5,142 nt of DNA from the NCBI GenBank assembly GCA_001796995.1, contig MGOB01000039.1, positions 1-5,142 on the forward strand, in the 5' to 3' direction. A model generated the notes under the pieces. It was not told the origin of the DNA. It worked only from the letters and a program-made list of their open reading frames with translations, and ran no database searches. Shown here in pieces: positions 1-5,142 of the stretch (the stretch's first letter is position 1; each line of letters opens with the position of its first letter). The DNA is from Chloroflexi bacterium RBG_16_68_14 (GTDB lineage Bacteria > Chloroflexota > Dehalococcoidia > DSTF01 > RBG-16-68-14). The position numbers were made by a program, and so were the translations under genes.

Positions 1-12
1 GTCGCCGCGCAT
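1..12 (-). CDS. Possible start of a divergent gene, cut by the window edge
   Basis: On the minus strand an ATG (bases 12-10) is preceded by AAAGGAG with a 5-base spacer, a very good Shine-Dalgarno and start pair. Only four codons (M-R-G-D) lie inside the window, so nothing can be said about the product. If real, the gene is divergent from the molybdenum hydroxylase operon, and the roughly 160 bases between them would be a shared promoter region, a common place for a regulator of such an operon. The call rests only on the ribosome-binding site; a chance match is possible in GC-rich DNA. Confidence 0.35.
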
Positions 13-17
13 GGCGT

Positions 18-24
18 CTCCTTT
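18..24 (-). promoter_or_regulatory. Shine-Dalgarno AAAGGAG of the divergent start
   Basis: Read on the minus strand this is AAAGGAG, 5 bases before the ATG at 12-10. It is the strongest ribosome-binding-site match in the upstream region and the only reason to propose a divergent gene. Confidence 0.35.
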
Positions 25-64
25 CGCCCACCCCGCTACGCCTATGCTACGATGTTCCACCACC

Positions 65-82
65 GGGGTCGATCCCCTTTTT
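65..82 (+). terminator. Weak terminator-like hairpin plus T tract
   Basis: GGGG (65-68) can pair with CCCC (74-77) around a five-base loop, and TTTTT (78-82) follows directly. Only four base pairs form, so this is weak as an intrinsic terminator. It lies upstream of the proposed operon promoter, so it could only stop read-through from the left on the plus strand. If the left-hand gene is divergent there is no obvious transcript for it to end, and it may be incidental. Confidence 0.22.
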
Positions 83-93
83 CAGCACCCTGC

Positions 94-114
94 TAGAACC
101 TAGAACCTAGAACC
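94..114 (+). repeat. Three tandem copies of heptamer TAGAACC
   Basis: TAGAACC occurs at 94-100, 101-107 and 108-114 with no mismatch, and the next bases (TATGCC) look like a decayed fourth unit. Each junction makes a CTAG tetramer (93-96, 100-103, 107-110). The array is about 20 bp upstream of the proposed -35 element, so a regulator-binding role is possible, but simple slippage would also produce it. Confidence 0.9.
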
Positions 115-132
115 TATGCCTTGTCCCTCACC

Positions 133-161
133 TTCACGTACGGGTACGGCTGCGCTACAAT
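133..161 (+). promoter_or_regulatory. Putative sigma70-type promoter of the hydroxylase operon
   Basis: TTCACG (133-138) matches four of six bases of the TTGACA consensus, and TACAAT (156-161) matches five of six of TATAAT, with an ideal 17-base spacer. A transcript would start around 167-169, only about five bases before the ATG at 173. The spacer holds two tandem copies of GTACGG (138-149). No Shine-Dalgarno precedes the ATG, which agrees with a leaderless or nearly leaderless first cistron. The match is by eye only. Confidence 0.45.
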
Positions 162-172
162 AGCCGCGCACC

Positions 173-1048
173 ATGCGTCGATTCGAGTACTTTACCCCCC
201 AATCGCTGGACGAGGCGCTGACGCTGCTCCGGGAGCGCGGCGACGGCGCCAAGCTGCTCGCCGGCGGCACCGACCTGCTGGTGCAGATGAAGGAGGCAGG
301 CCTCCACCCCTCCGCCGTGGTCAGCCTCCACGCAATCGACAAGCTGCGCGGCATCGAGTTCGACGGGGCGCGGGGGCTGCGAGTGGGCGCCGGCGTGGAG
401 ATGGCGACGATCCAGGCCTTCCCGGCGGTTCGGGAGCGCTACACCGCCCTCGCCGAGGGGGCGGGCATCCTGGGCTCCGTCCAGACGCGCAACATGGCCA
501 CCCTGGGCGGCAACATCGCCAACGCCGCCCCCTCCGCCGATACCGCGCCACCCCTTATCGTGCTGGACGCCGTGGCCGAGATCGCCGGAGCGGAAGGCTC
601 GCGCCAGGTGCCGGTGAGCGAGCTCTTCGTCGGCCCGGGGCGCACCGTGCTCGCCCCGCACGAGATCCTGGTCGCCTTCCACCTGCCCGCGCCGCCGGCA
701 CGCACCGGCAGCGTCTACCGGCGCCACACACCGCGCCAGATCATGGACATCGCCGTCGTGGGAGTGGGCGTGCGGCTCACGCTGGCGCCTGGTGGCGACA
801 CGATCCAGGAGGCGCGCATCTGCCTGGGCGCCGTCGCCCCTACGCCCATCCGAGCGACCGAAGCAGAAGAGGCCCTGACCGGCCAGGCTCCCTCCGAGGA
901 GCTGTTCGGGCGGGCGGCGGAGCTGGCGCAGGCGGCCGCGCGGCCCATCTCCGACGTGCGCGGCTCGGCGGAGTTCCGTCGCTACCTGGTAGGCGTCATG
1001 ACCAGGCGCTGCCTGGCCATCGCCCTCGAGCGGGCCAGGGCGGGCTGA
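173..1048 (+). CDS. FAD-binding medium subunit of a molybdenum hydroxylase (CoxM/XdhB-like)
   Basis: This 291-residue protein is the flavin subunit of a xanthine dehydrogenase/CO dehydrogenase-type complex. It would take electrons from the 2Fe-2S clusters of the small subunit and pass them to quinone, NAD or another acceptor in the cytoplasm. It is full length for the family. Residues 1-170 form the FAD domain, with the flavin-contact motifs AGGTD (30-34) and TLGGNIANAAPSAD (110-123). The C-terminal CO-dehydrogenase-flavoprotein domain covers about 180-285 and ends with DVRGSAEFRR (261-270). AGGTD is the xanthine dehydrogenase / 4-hydroxybenzoyl-CoA reductase style rather than the AGGxS form seen in CoxM of true CO dehydrogenases. 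The start at 173 gives the usual N-terminus MRRFEYFTP; no Shine-Dalgarno precedes it, and a promoter -10 box ends 11 bases upstream. It is the first gene of the operon. The exact substrate of the complex cannot be told from this subunit. Confidence 0.95.
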   Translation: MRRFEYFTPQSLDEALTLLRERGDGAKLLAGGTDLLVQMKEAGLHPSAVVSLHAIDKLRGIEFDGARGLRVGAGVEMATIQAFPAVRERYTALAEGAGILGSVQTRNMATLGGNIANAAPSADTAPPLIVLDAVAEIAGAEGSRQVPVSELFVGPGRTVLAPHEILVAFHLPAPPARTGSVYRRHTPRQIMDIAVVGVGVRLTLAPGGDTIQEARICLGAVAPTPIRATEAEEALTGQAPSEELFGRAAELAQAAARPISDVRGSAEFRRYLVGVMTRRCLAIALERARAG

Positions 1049-1051
1049 ACG

Positions 1052-1168
1052 ATGGAGACGATTACGGTGCGGCCGGCTGTAGCGGCGACCTTCAGGTCGC
1101 CACATCAATGCATGGGCGAAGTAGGTGGCGAGCTAAAGCTCGCCGCTACGATGAGAGCGAGCAGCTAA
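1052..1168 (+). other. Small 38-codon open frame across the intercistronic palindrome
   Basis: An ATG four bases after the stop of the FAD gene opens a 38-codon frame beginning METITVRP. It runs through the whole palindromic repeat and ends in TAA at 1166-1168, one base before the ATG of the 2Fe-2S gene. AGGG at 1037-1040 could serve as a weak ribosome-binding site. The peptide has no recognisable domain and most of it is translated repeat. It may be chance, or a relay that lets ribosomes cross the hairpins and restart on the next gene. Confidence 0.15.
1079..1149 (+). repeat. Composite palindromic (REP/BIME-like) intercistronic repeat
   Basis: Outer arms GTAGCGGCGA (1079-1088) and TCGCCGCTAC (1140-1149) are perfect inverted repeats. 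Inside are two perfect hairpins: GGCGACCT/AGGTCGCC (1084-1091 with 1094-1101, loop TC) and GGCGAGCT/AGCTCGCC (1127-1134 with 1137-1144, loop AA). The two hairpins are variants of one unit facing each other across a spacer that contains ATGCAT. This is the design of bacterial interspersed palindromic elements. There is no T tract, so it is not a classical terminator, but in the mRNA it could stall polymerase, block decay or change the ratio between the first two subunits. Confidence 0.85.
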
Positions 1169-1169
1169 G

Positions 1170-1649
<480 letters not shown>

Positions 1650-1674
1650 CGCGCGCACTAGAAGGGATAGCGCC

Positions 1675-3996
1675 ATGAGCACCTACCGCACCGTCGGCAA
1701 GCCCATCGCCCGCGTGGAAGGGGTGCACAAGGTCACCGGCCGGTCCGTGTACACGGCGGACATCCAGCTGCCCGCCATGCTCCACTGCAAGCTGCTGCAC
1801 AGCCCCCATGCTCACGCCCGCATCAAGGGCATCGACACCACGAAGGCGCGGGTGCTGGAGGGCGTTGAGCGCGTCGTCACCGCCGCCGACCTGCCTAAGT
1901 TCGAACCGAGGCGGATGTCCAACCGCGCCTACAATCTGCTGGCCGACGGCGAGGTGATCTTCCACGGTCAGCCCGTCGCCGCCGTCCTCGCCCGCGACGC
2001 GGCCACCGCCGAGGAGGCCCTGGAGCTCATCGAGGTGGAGTACGAAGAGCTACCCACCGTCCTCGACCCCATCGAGGCGATGCGGGAGGACGCTCCCCTC
2101 GCCCGCAGGCCCGTCTCCGAGATCGACCGCGCGGAGGCCCGGGGGCACGCGACGGTGGAGGTGGAGGAGAAGGCGTCGGAGAGGCCCAGCAACGTCGCTT
2201 CGCAAGTCAAGTTCACCCGCGGCGACATCGAGCAGGGCTTCGCCGAGGCTGACGTGGTCATCGAGCGCACCTGGCGCAGCGCCATCGTTCACCAGGGCTA
2301 CATTGAGCCCCACGCGACCGTGGCCGACTACGACGCCGCCAGCGGTGAGCTCACCATCTGGACCGGCACCCAAGGGCAGTTCTTCGTGCGCGACCAGGTC
2401 TCCAACATACTGAGAATCCCGGAGACGAAGATCCGGGTCATCGGCCTGGAGCTGGGGGGCGGTTTCGGCGGCAAGATCTCCCTCAACCAGCCGCTGGTAG
2501 CGGTCCTCGCTCGCATGGTGGGGCGGCCGGTGAAGCTGGTCTTCACCCGGTCGGACGACCTGACGAGCGCCACGCCCTCGCCCCAGTGTGTCGTGGAGCT
2601 GAAGACGGGGATGAAGAAGGACGGCTCCCTCACCGCCATCAAGGCGAAGATCGTGTACGATAGCGGCGCCTTCCCCGGCGCACCTGCCGCTGTGGGGGCC
2701 ATCCTCATCGGCGGCTCCTACAACTTCCCGAACCTGGAGATCGAATCGTACGAGGTGCTGACCAACAAGGTGAGCGTCGGCGCCTACCGGGCGCCCGGCG
2801 CCCACAACGTGGCCTTCGCCATCGAGAGCCAGCTGGACATGATGGCCCGCGAGCTCGAGCGGGACCCGCTGGAGGTGCGGCTGAAGAACGCCGTCGGCAA
2901 GGGCGACGAGATGCCCAGCAAGGCGCGCTACCCCAGCATCGGGCTCAAGGAGTGCCTGGAGGCGATACGCGACACGGAGGTCTGGAAGTCGCGTGGTCAG
3001 CAGCGCGAGGCGAGCCTGCCCATCCGGCAGGCGGCCGGGAAGCCCGCCACGACGGGTAAACTCCGCGGGGTAGGCATGGCCGCCGGAGGCTGGGGGGGCG
3101 GGCTGCAGCCCGCCAGCGCCCACGTTGAGCTGAACGGCGACGGCACCATCACCGTCGTCGTCGGCGCCAACGACATCACCGGCACCAACACCTCCTTCGC
3201 CCAGATCGCCGCCGAGGAGCTGAACGTGCCCCTGGAGATGGTCAACGTCGTCACCGGCGACACCAGGACGGCGCCCTTCGCGGGCATGACCGGTGGCAGC
3301 AAGACCGTCTTCACCGTCGGCCGCGCCGTCAAGGCCGCCGCCGAGGACGTCCGCCAGCAGCTCTTCGCCATCGCCGCCGAGCGGCTAGAGGCGAACCCGG
3401 AGGACGACCTGGAGTCGGTGGACGGCGAGATCCGGGTGAAGGGCTCGCCCGACAAATCGATCTCCTTCCGGCGGCTGGCCGGCATCACCACCGGCTTCGG
3501 CGCCCCCTATGCGCCCGTCATCGGCCGGGGCGCCATCAGCGCCCGACAGCAGGCGCCGGGCTTCACCGCCCAGGCCGCCGAGGTGGAGGTGGACCCGGAG
3601 ACGGGCGAGGTTACCGTCCTCCGCTGGGCCACCGCCCAGGACGCCGGCTTCGCTATCAACCCCCTCTCCGTAGCGGGGCAGATGCAGGGGGGCACCACCC
3701 AGGGCATGGGCATCGCCCTCTGGGAGGAGATGGTGTACGACGAGCACGGCCGCCTGCTCAACCCCGGCCTGCTCGACTATCGGATGCCGACCGCCCTCGA
3801 CGTCCCGGAGATCGAGACGCACATCGTGGAGGTGCCGTCGGAGGAGGGGCCCTACGGCGCCCGCGGCGTCGGCGAGCCGTCGATCGTCCCCGGCCCGGCC
3901 GTCATCTCCAACGCCATCGAGGACGCTATCGGCGTGCGCGTGACCGAGGTGCCGATCACGCCGGAGCGCATCCTACGGGCGCTGGGGAAGATCTAG
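1675..3996 (+). CDS. Molybdopterin-binding large subunit of a molybdenum hydroxylase (xanthine dehydrogenase/CoxL family)
   Basis: This 773-residue catalytic subunit hydroxylates its substrate with water-derived oxygen at a Mo-pterin (probably cytosine dinucleotide) centre. Residues about 15-130 are the a/b-hammerhead domain, with HGQPVAAV at 98-105; the molybdenum-binding domains follow, from about 175 to the end. Visible motifs are QGYIEPH (207-213), the pterin-contact loop GGGFGGK (261-267), the active-site loop GAYRAPGAH (369-377), TGGSKTVFTVGRAV (539-552) and GARGVGEPS (728-736), in which E734 matches the catalytic base. The loop lacks the AYRCSFR sequence with its Cu/Mo-bridging Cys, so this is not a form I CO dehydrogenase. 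The segment around 499-510 reads NDITGTNTSFAQ, where many relatives have a GQG motif whose Gln touches the cofactor. Length is normal and no frameshift is seen. GAAGGG (1661-1666), 8 bases before the ATG, supports the start. Substrate candidates are N-heterocycles, purines or aldehydes; I cannot choose among them. Confidence 0.96.
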   Translation: MSTYRTVGKPIARVEGVHKVTGRSVYTADIQLPAMLHCKLLHSPHAHARIKGIDTTKARVLEGVERVVTAADLPKFEPRRMSNRAYNLLADGEVIFHGQPVAAVLARDAATAEEALELIEVEYEELPTVLDPIEAMREDAPLARRPVSEIDRAEARGHATVEVEEKASERPSNVASQVKFTRGDIEQGFAEADVVIERTWRSAIVHQGYIEPHATVADYDAASGELTIWTGTQGQFFVRDQVSNILRIPETKIRVIGLELGGGFGGKISLNQPLVAVLARMVGRPVKLVFTRSDDLTSATPSPQCVVELKTGMKKDGSLTAIKAKIVYDSGAFPGAPAAVGAILIGGSYNFPNLEIESYEVLTNKVSVGAYRAPGAHNVAFAIESQLDMMARELERDPLEVRLKNAVGKGDEMPSKARYPSIGLKECLEAIRDTEVWKSRGQQREASLPIRQAAGKPATTGKLRGVGMAAGGWGGGLQPASAHVELNGDGTITVVVGANDITGTNTSFAQIAAEELNVPLEMVNVVTGDTRTAPFAGMTGGSKTVFTVGRAVKAAAEDVRQQLFAIAAERLEANPEDDLESVDGEIRVKGSPDKSISFRRLAGITTGFGAPYAPVIGRGAISARQQAPGFTAQAAEVEVDPETGEVTVLRWATAQDAGFAINPLSVAGQMQGGTTQGMGIALWEEMVYDEHGRLLNPGLLDYRMPTALDVPEIETHIVEVPSEEGPYGARGVGEPSIVPGPAVISNAIEDAIGVRVTEVPITPERILRALGKI

Positions 3997-3999
3997 GAG
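3995..3999 (+). promoter_or_regulatory. Ribosome-binding site AGGAG overlapping the large-subunit stop codon
   Basis: The TAG stop of the large subunit (3994-3996) provides the first bases of AGGAG, which lies 6 bases before the ATG at 4006. This overlap fixes the start of the next gene and predicts translational coupling to the enzyme. Confidence 0.75.
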
Positions 4000-4005
4000 C
4001 CCTCC

Positions 4006-4866
4006 ATGAATAGCAACACCAAGACCGCCTTCGAGACCTACTATCGCCGGGCCTTCCAGCGCGCGCAGGAGGCCTTCGGTCAGCTCAGCGAGGAAGACTG
4101 GGCCGCCTCCGCCCGCCGCGGGGCGTGGAACGCCAAGGACTACCTGGCCCACCTGGTCGCCTCCCAGGAACACGAAGGGAACCCCGTTACCGAGCAGGCC
4201 GTGGCCGGCCAGCGGCCTACGATGGAGGGCCATGAGGGGCCGCAGTCGATCAACGACTACAACGCGCGCATTATCGAGACGGTCCGGCAGCTCCCGGCCG
4301 GCGAGCTCCTGGCCCGCTTCCGTGCCGCTTTCGAGGCCAACATTCGCCTGCTGGAGGGCGTCTCCGACGCCGACCTGGCGCGCACCGTCCAGCACCCCGG
4401 CTGGTTCGGGCCGGGCACCCTCGCCCAGGTCTTCTACACGGGCTACCTGCACCTCCCCCTCCACTACCAAGACATCCGCCGGTGCCTGCGGCCGCGAAGA
4501 GAGCTCCCGCACTGGTTCGAGGCCTCCACGCCGGAGGAGACCCACGACGTGCTGGCCCGGACCTTCGAGTACATGCCCATCACCTACTGGCCGGAGCGGG
4601 GCGGTGACCTGAAGGCGAGCATCCTCTTCAACCTAAGCGAGCCGGGAGGCGGAGCCTGGACCGTCGAGATCGCCGGACCAGACTGCCGCTCCTACGAAGG
4701 ACGGCCGGAACGCCCCACGCTGGAGCTGAGCGCCAGCCCGAAGGACTGGGTGGACCTGACCACCAAGGAGCTGAACCCCCTCTGGGGATTCCTCAGCCGC
4801 CGGATCCGGGTCAGGGGGAATATCCTGCTCGCCCTCAAGCTGGACCGGCTCTTCGAGGTGACCTAG
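4006..4866 (+). CDS. DinB/maleylpyruvate-isomerase-like protein with C-terminal SCP2-like domain
   Basis: This 286-residue soluble protein appears to have two parts. Residues about 5-165 resemble the DinB / MDMPI_N helical bundle: WNAKDYLAHL (41-50) with H49, and YLHLPLHYQDIR (147-158) with H149 and H153, together a likely metal-binding His triad. Residues about 180-284 look like an SCP2-type domain, including the closing RVRGNILLALKLDRLFEV segment (268-285). This order is known from mycothiol-dependent maleylpyruvate isomerases, where the metal ligands are reported as His, Glu and His with the ExxxH spacing; here that pair would be HxxxH. The start is fixed by AGGAG 6 bases upstream, overlapping the hydroxylase stop, so it is the fourth cistron. 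Possible roles are isomerisation or thiol-dependent processing of the hydroxylase product, or carriage of a hydrophobic substrate; both are inference. No signal peptide or membrane helix is seen. Confidence 0.8.
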   Translation: MNSNTKTAFETYYRRAFQRAQEAFGQLSEEDWAASARRGAWNAKDYLAHLVASQEHEGNPVTEQAVAGQRPTMEGHEGPQSINDYNARIIETVRQLPAGELLARFRAAFEANIRLLEGVSDADLARTVQHPGWFGPGTLAQVFYTGYLHLPLHYQDIRRCLRPRRELPHWFEASTPEETHDVLARTFEYMPITYWPERGGDLKASILFNLSEPGGGAWTVEIAGPDCRSYEGRPERPTLELSASPKDWVDLTTKELNPLWGFLSRRIRVRGNILLALKLDRLFEVT

Positions 4867-4930
4867 GCGCAGGAGGGCGCACGTCAGCCCATGACCGCCG
4901 CCATCCTCCTCGCCGCGGGGGCGCCGTATT

Positions 4931-5020
4931 CTCCCTCACCCCACGTCTTCGAGCACCCCGCAGTAGATCGAGCAGTCGCCCCTCTCCCTCGGAGAGGGAG
5001 AGGGGACGGGGGTGAGGGAG
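4931..5020 (+). repeat. 90-bp nested palindromic element with 12-bp terminal inverted repeats
   Basis: The outer arms CTCCCTCACCCC (4931-4942) and GGGGTGAGGGAG (5009-5020) are perfect inverted repeats. A perfect inner hairpin with 12-bp arms CCCCTCTCCCTC (4979-4990) and GAGGGAGAGGGG (4994-5005), loop GGA, lies near the right end. Similar CCCTCACCCC/CCTCTCCC palindromes are scattered between genes in many GC-rich bacteria and give the familiar spurious translation PHPRPLSxxxGEG on the other strand. It encodes no transposase, so any mobility would be in trans. No clear short target duplication flanks the arms. Confidence 0.75.
4996..5018 (+). other. G-quadruplex-forming motif in the right half of the palindromic element
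   Basis: Four G runs of 3, 4, 5 and 3 bases (4996-4998, 5002-5005, 5008-5012, 5016-5018) are separated by loops AGA, AC and TGA, which satisfies the standard G3+N1-7 pattern on the plus strand. It ends 6 bases before the ATG at 5025 and would compete with the hairpins in the same sequence. Confidence 0.5.
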
Positions 5021-5024
5021 GCGC

Positions 5025-5142
5025 ATGACCACCGCCGCCGCCATCCTCCTCGCCGCGGGAGCGCCGTATTCTCCCTCACCCCACGTCTTCGAGCGCCCCG
5101 CAGTAGATCGAGCAGTCGCCCCTCTCCCTCAGAGAGGGAGAG
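5025..5142 (+). pseudogene. Second nucleotidyltransferase-like start, partial at window end
   Basis: A second ATG overlaps the stop of the preceding small frame (ATGA, 5025-5028) and opens MTTAAAILLAAGA, two codons longer at the start than the first copy. It again runs into the palindromic repeat and is still open after 39 codons at the window end. GGGAGG (5016-5021), partly the right arm of the palindromic element, lies 3 bases upstream and could act as a ribosome-binding site, though close. As in the first copy, the RMG..K part of the nucleotide-binding loop is missing within view. Either the gene is dead, or a further intact restart follows outside the window. Confidence 0.35.
5119..5142 (+). 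repeat. Second copy of the inner hairpin, right arm truncated by the window
   Basis: Left arm CCCCTCTCCCTC (5119-5130), loop AGA (5131-5133) and the first nine bases of the right arm (5134-5142) repeat the hairpin at 4979-5005. The first loop base has changed from G to A while the visible arms are unchanged, as expected if pairing is retained or the copy is young. Confidence 0.85.

Larger units (their letters stand above)
4891..5028 (+). pseudogene. 45-codon open frame with a nucleotidyltransferase-like start (MocA/MobA-type), broken by a palindromic element
   Basis: The frame begins MTAAILLAAG, which fits the first strand and start of the nucleotide-binding loop of MocA/MobA-type nucleotidyltransferases (usual pattern LAAGxSxRMG..K). 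After A11 it turns into translated repeat (PYSPSPHVFE onward) and stops at TGA 5026-5028. The RMG and K residues needed for nucleotide binding are missing. AGGAGGG at 4871-4877 precedes the ATG by 13 bases, rather far. A molybdenum cofactor cytidylyltransferase would be a natural neighbour here, because the hydroxylase family often uses the cytosine dinucleotide cofactor. The match is only about ten residues, so chance cannot be excluded. The stop overlaps the next ATG as ATGA. Confidence 0.35.
4895..5142 (+). repeat. 140-bp tandem direct repeat, second copy cut by the window end
   Basis: Bases 4895-5002 match 5035-5142 at a constant offset of 140 with three differences in 108 positions (4920 G/A, 4955 A/G, 4991 G/A), all transitions. 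The unit contains the nucleotidyltransferase-like start and the nested palindromic element. High identity points to a recent duplication. The array may continue past the window, so copy number is unknown. Confidence 0.95.

Noticed and set aside
1079..1149. Riboswitch or molybdenum-cofactor RNA element
   Set aside because: The structure is two simple symmetrical hairpins of related sequence inside an operon, without the conserved multi-stem core of a Moco RNA; a palindromic repeat explains it better.
2050..3123. 357-codon minus-strand open frame within the large-subunit gene
   Set aside because: It is a shadow of the third-position GC bias of the molybdopterin subunit; its translation is low complexity and resembles no family.
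4979..5005. Inner hairpin as an intrinsic terminator after the fourth gene
   Set aside because: The stem is strong but no T tract follows on either strand, and the same hairpin recurs 140 bp later as part of a repeat. It may stall polymerase but does not fit a standard terminator.
4835..5044. Minus-strand open frame of 69 codons containing PHPRPLSLSEGEG
   Set aside because: This is the well-known spurious translation of CCCTCACCCC/CCTCTCCC palindromic repeats; it overlaps the end of a real gene and has no ribosome-binding site or domain.
4895..5142. CRISPR array
   Set aside because: The repeated unit is 140 bp and contiguous, with no unique spacers between short repeats; it is a tandem duplication.

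Overview
The window is high-GC bacterial DNA carrying one plus-strand operon for a three-subunit molybdenum hydroxylase (xanthine dehydrogenase / aerobic CO dehydrogenase superfamily). The gene order is FAD subunit (173-1048), 2Fe-2S subunit (1170-1649), molybdopterin subunit (1675-3996), followed by a two-domain DinB/SCP2-like protein (4006-4866). High GC, this gene order and abundant short palindromic intergenic repeats would suit a Chloroflexota-like or other high-GC environmental bacterium. That is a guess from style, since no marker gene is present.

Left edge (1-172): a good Shine-Dalgarno plus ATG on the minus strand (24 down to 10) suggests a divergently transcribed gene that leaves the window at base 1. 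Between it and the operon lie a weak hairpin followed by five T residues, three perfect tandem copies of TAGAACC, and a plausible sigma70-type promoter (TTCACG, 17 bp, TACAAT). The promoter ends so close to the first ATG that the first cistron would be nearly leaderless.

Enzyme genes (173-3996): the FAD subunit passes electrons to the outside acceptor, the small subunit carries two 2Fe-2S clusters with all eight cysteines present, and the large subunit has the pterin-binding GGGFGGK loop and the catalytic Glu in GVGEP. The active-site loop reads AYRAPGA, not the AYRCSFR loop of true form I CO dehydrogenase, so the substrate is unknown and probably not CO. A composite palindromic repeat (1079-1149) separates the first two cistrons.

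Right side (4006-5142): the fourth gene is tightly coupled to the large subunit, because its ribosome-binding site overlaps the previous stop codon. Its architecture recalls mycothiol-dependent maleylpyruvate isomerases. After it comes a 140-bp tandem duplication. Each unit starts like a nucleotidyltransferase gene of the MocA/MobA type (MTAAILLAAG) and then runs into a nested palindromic element with 12-bp outer and 12-bp inner arms. The expected fifth gene, a molybdenum cofactor cytidylyltransferase, may therefore be broken, restarted or displaced beyond the window.

The main points of interest are the repeat-disrupted nucleotidyltransferase-like start, the fact that both intercistronic palindromic elements keep one reading frame open up to the next ATG, and the departures from the CO dehydrogenase active-site pattern.
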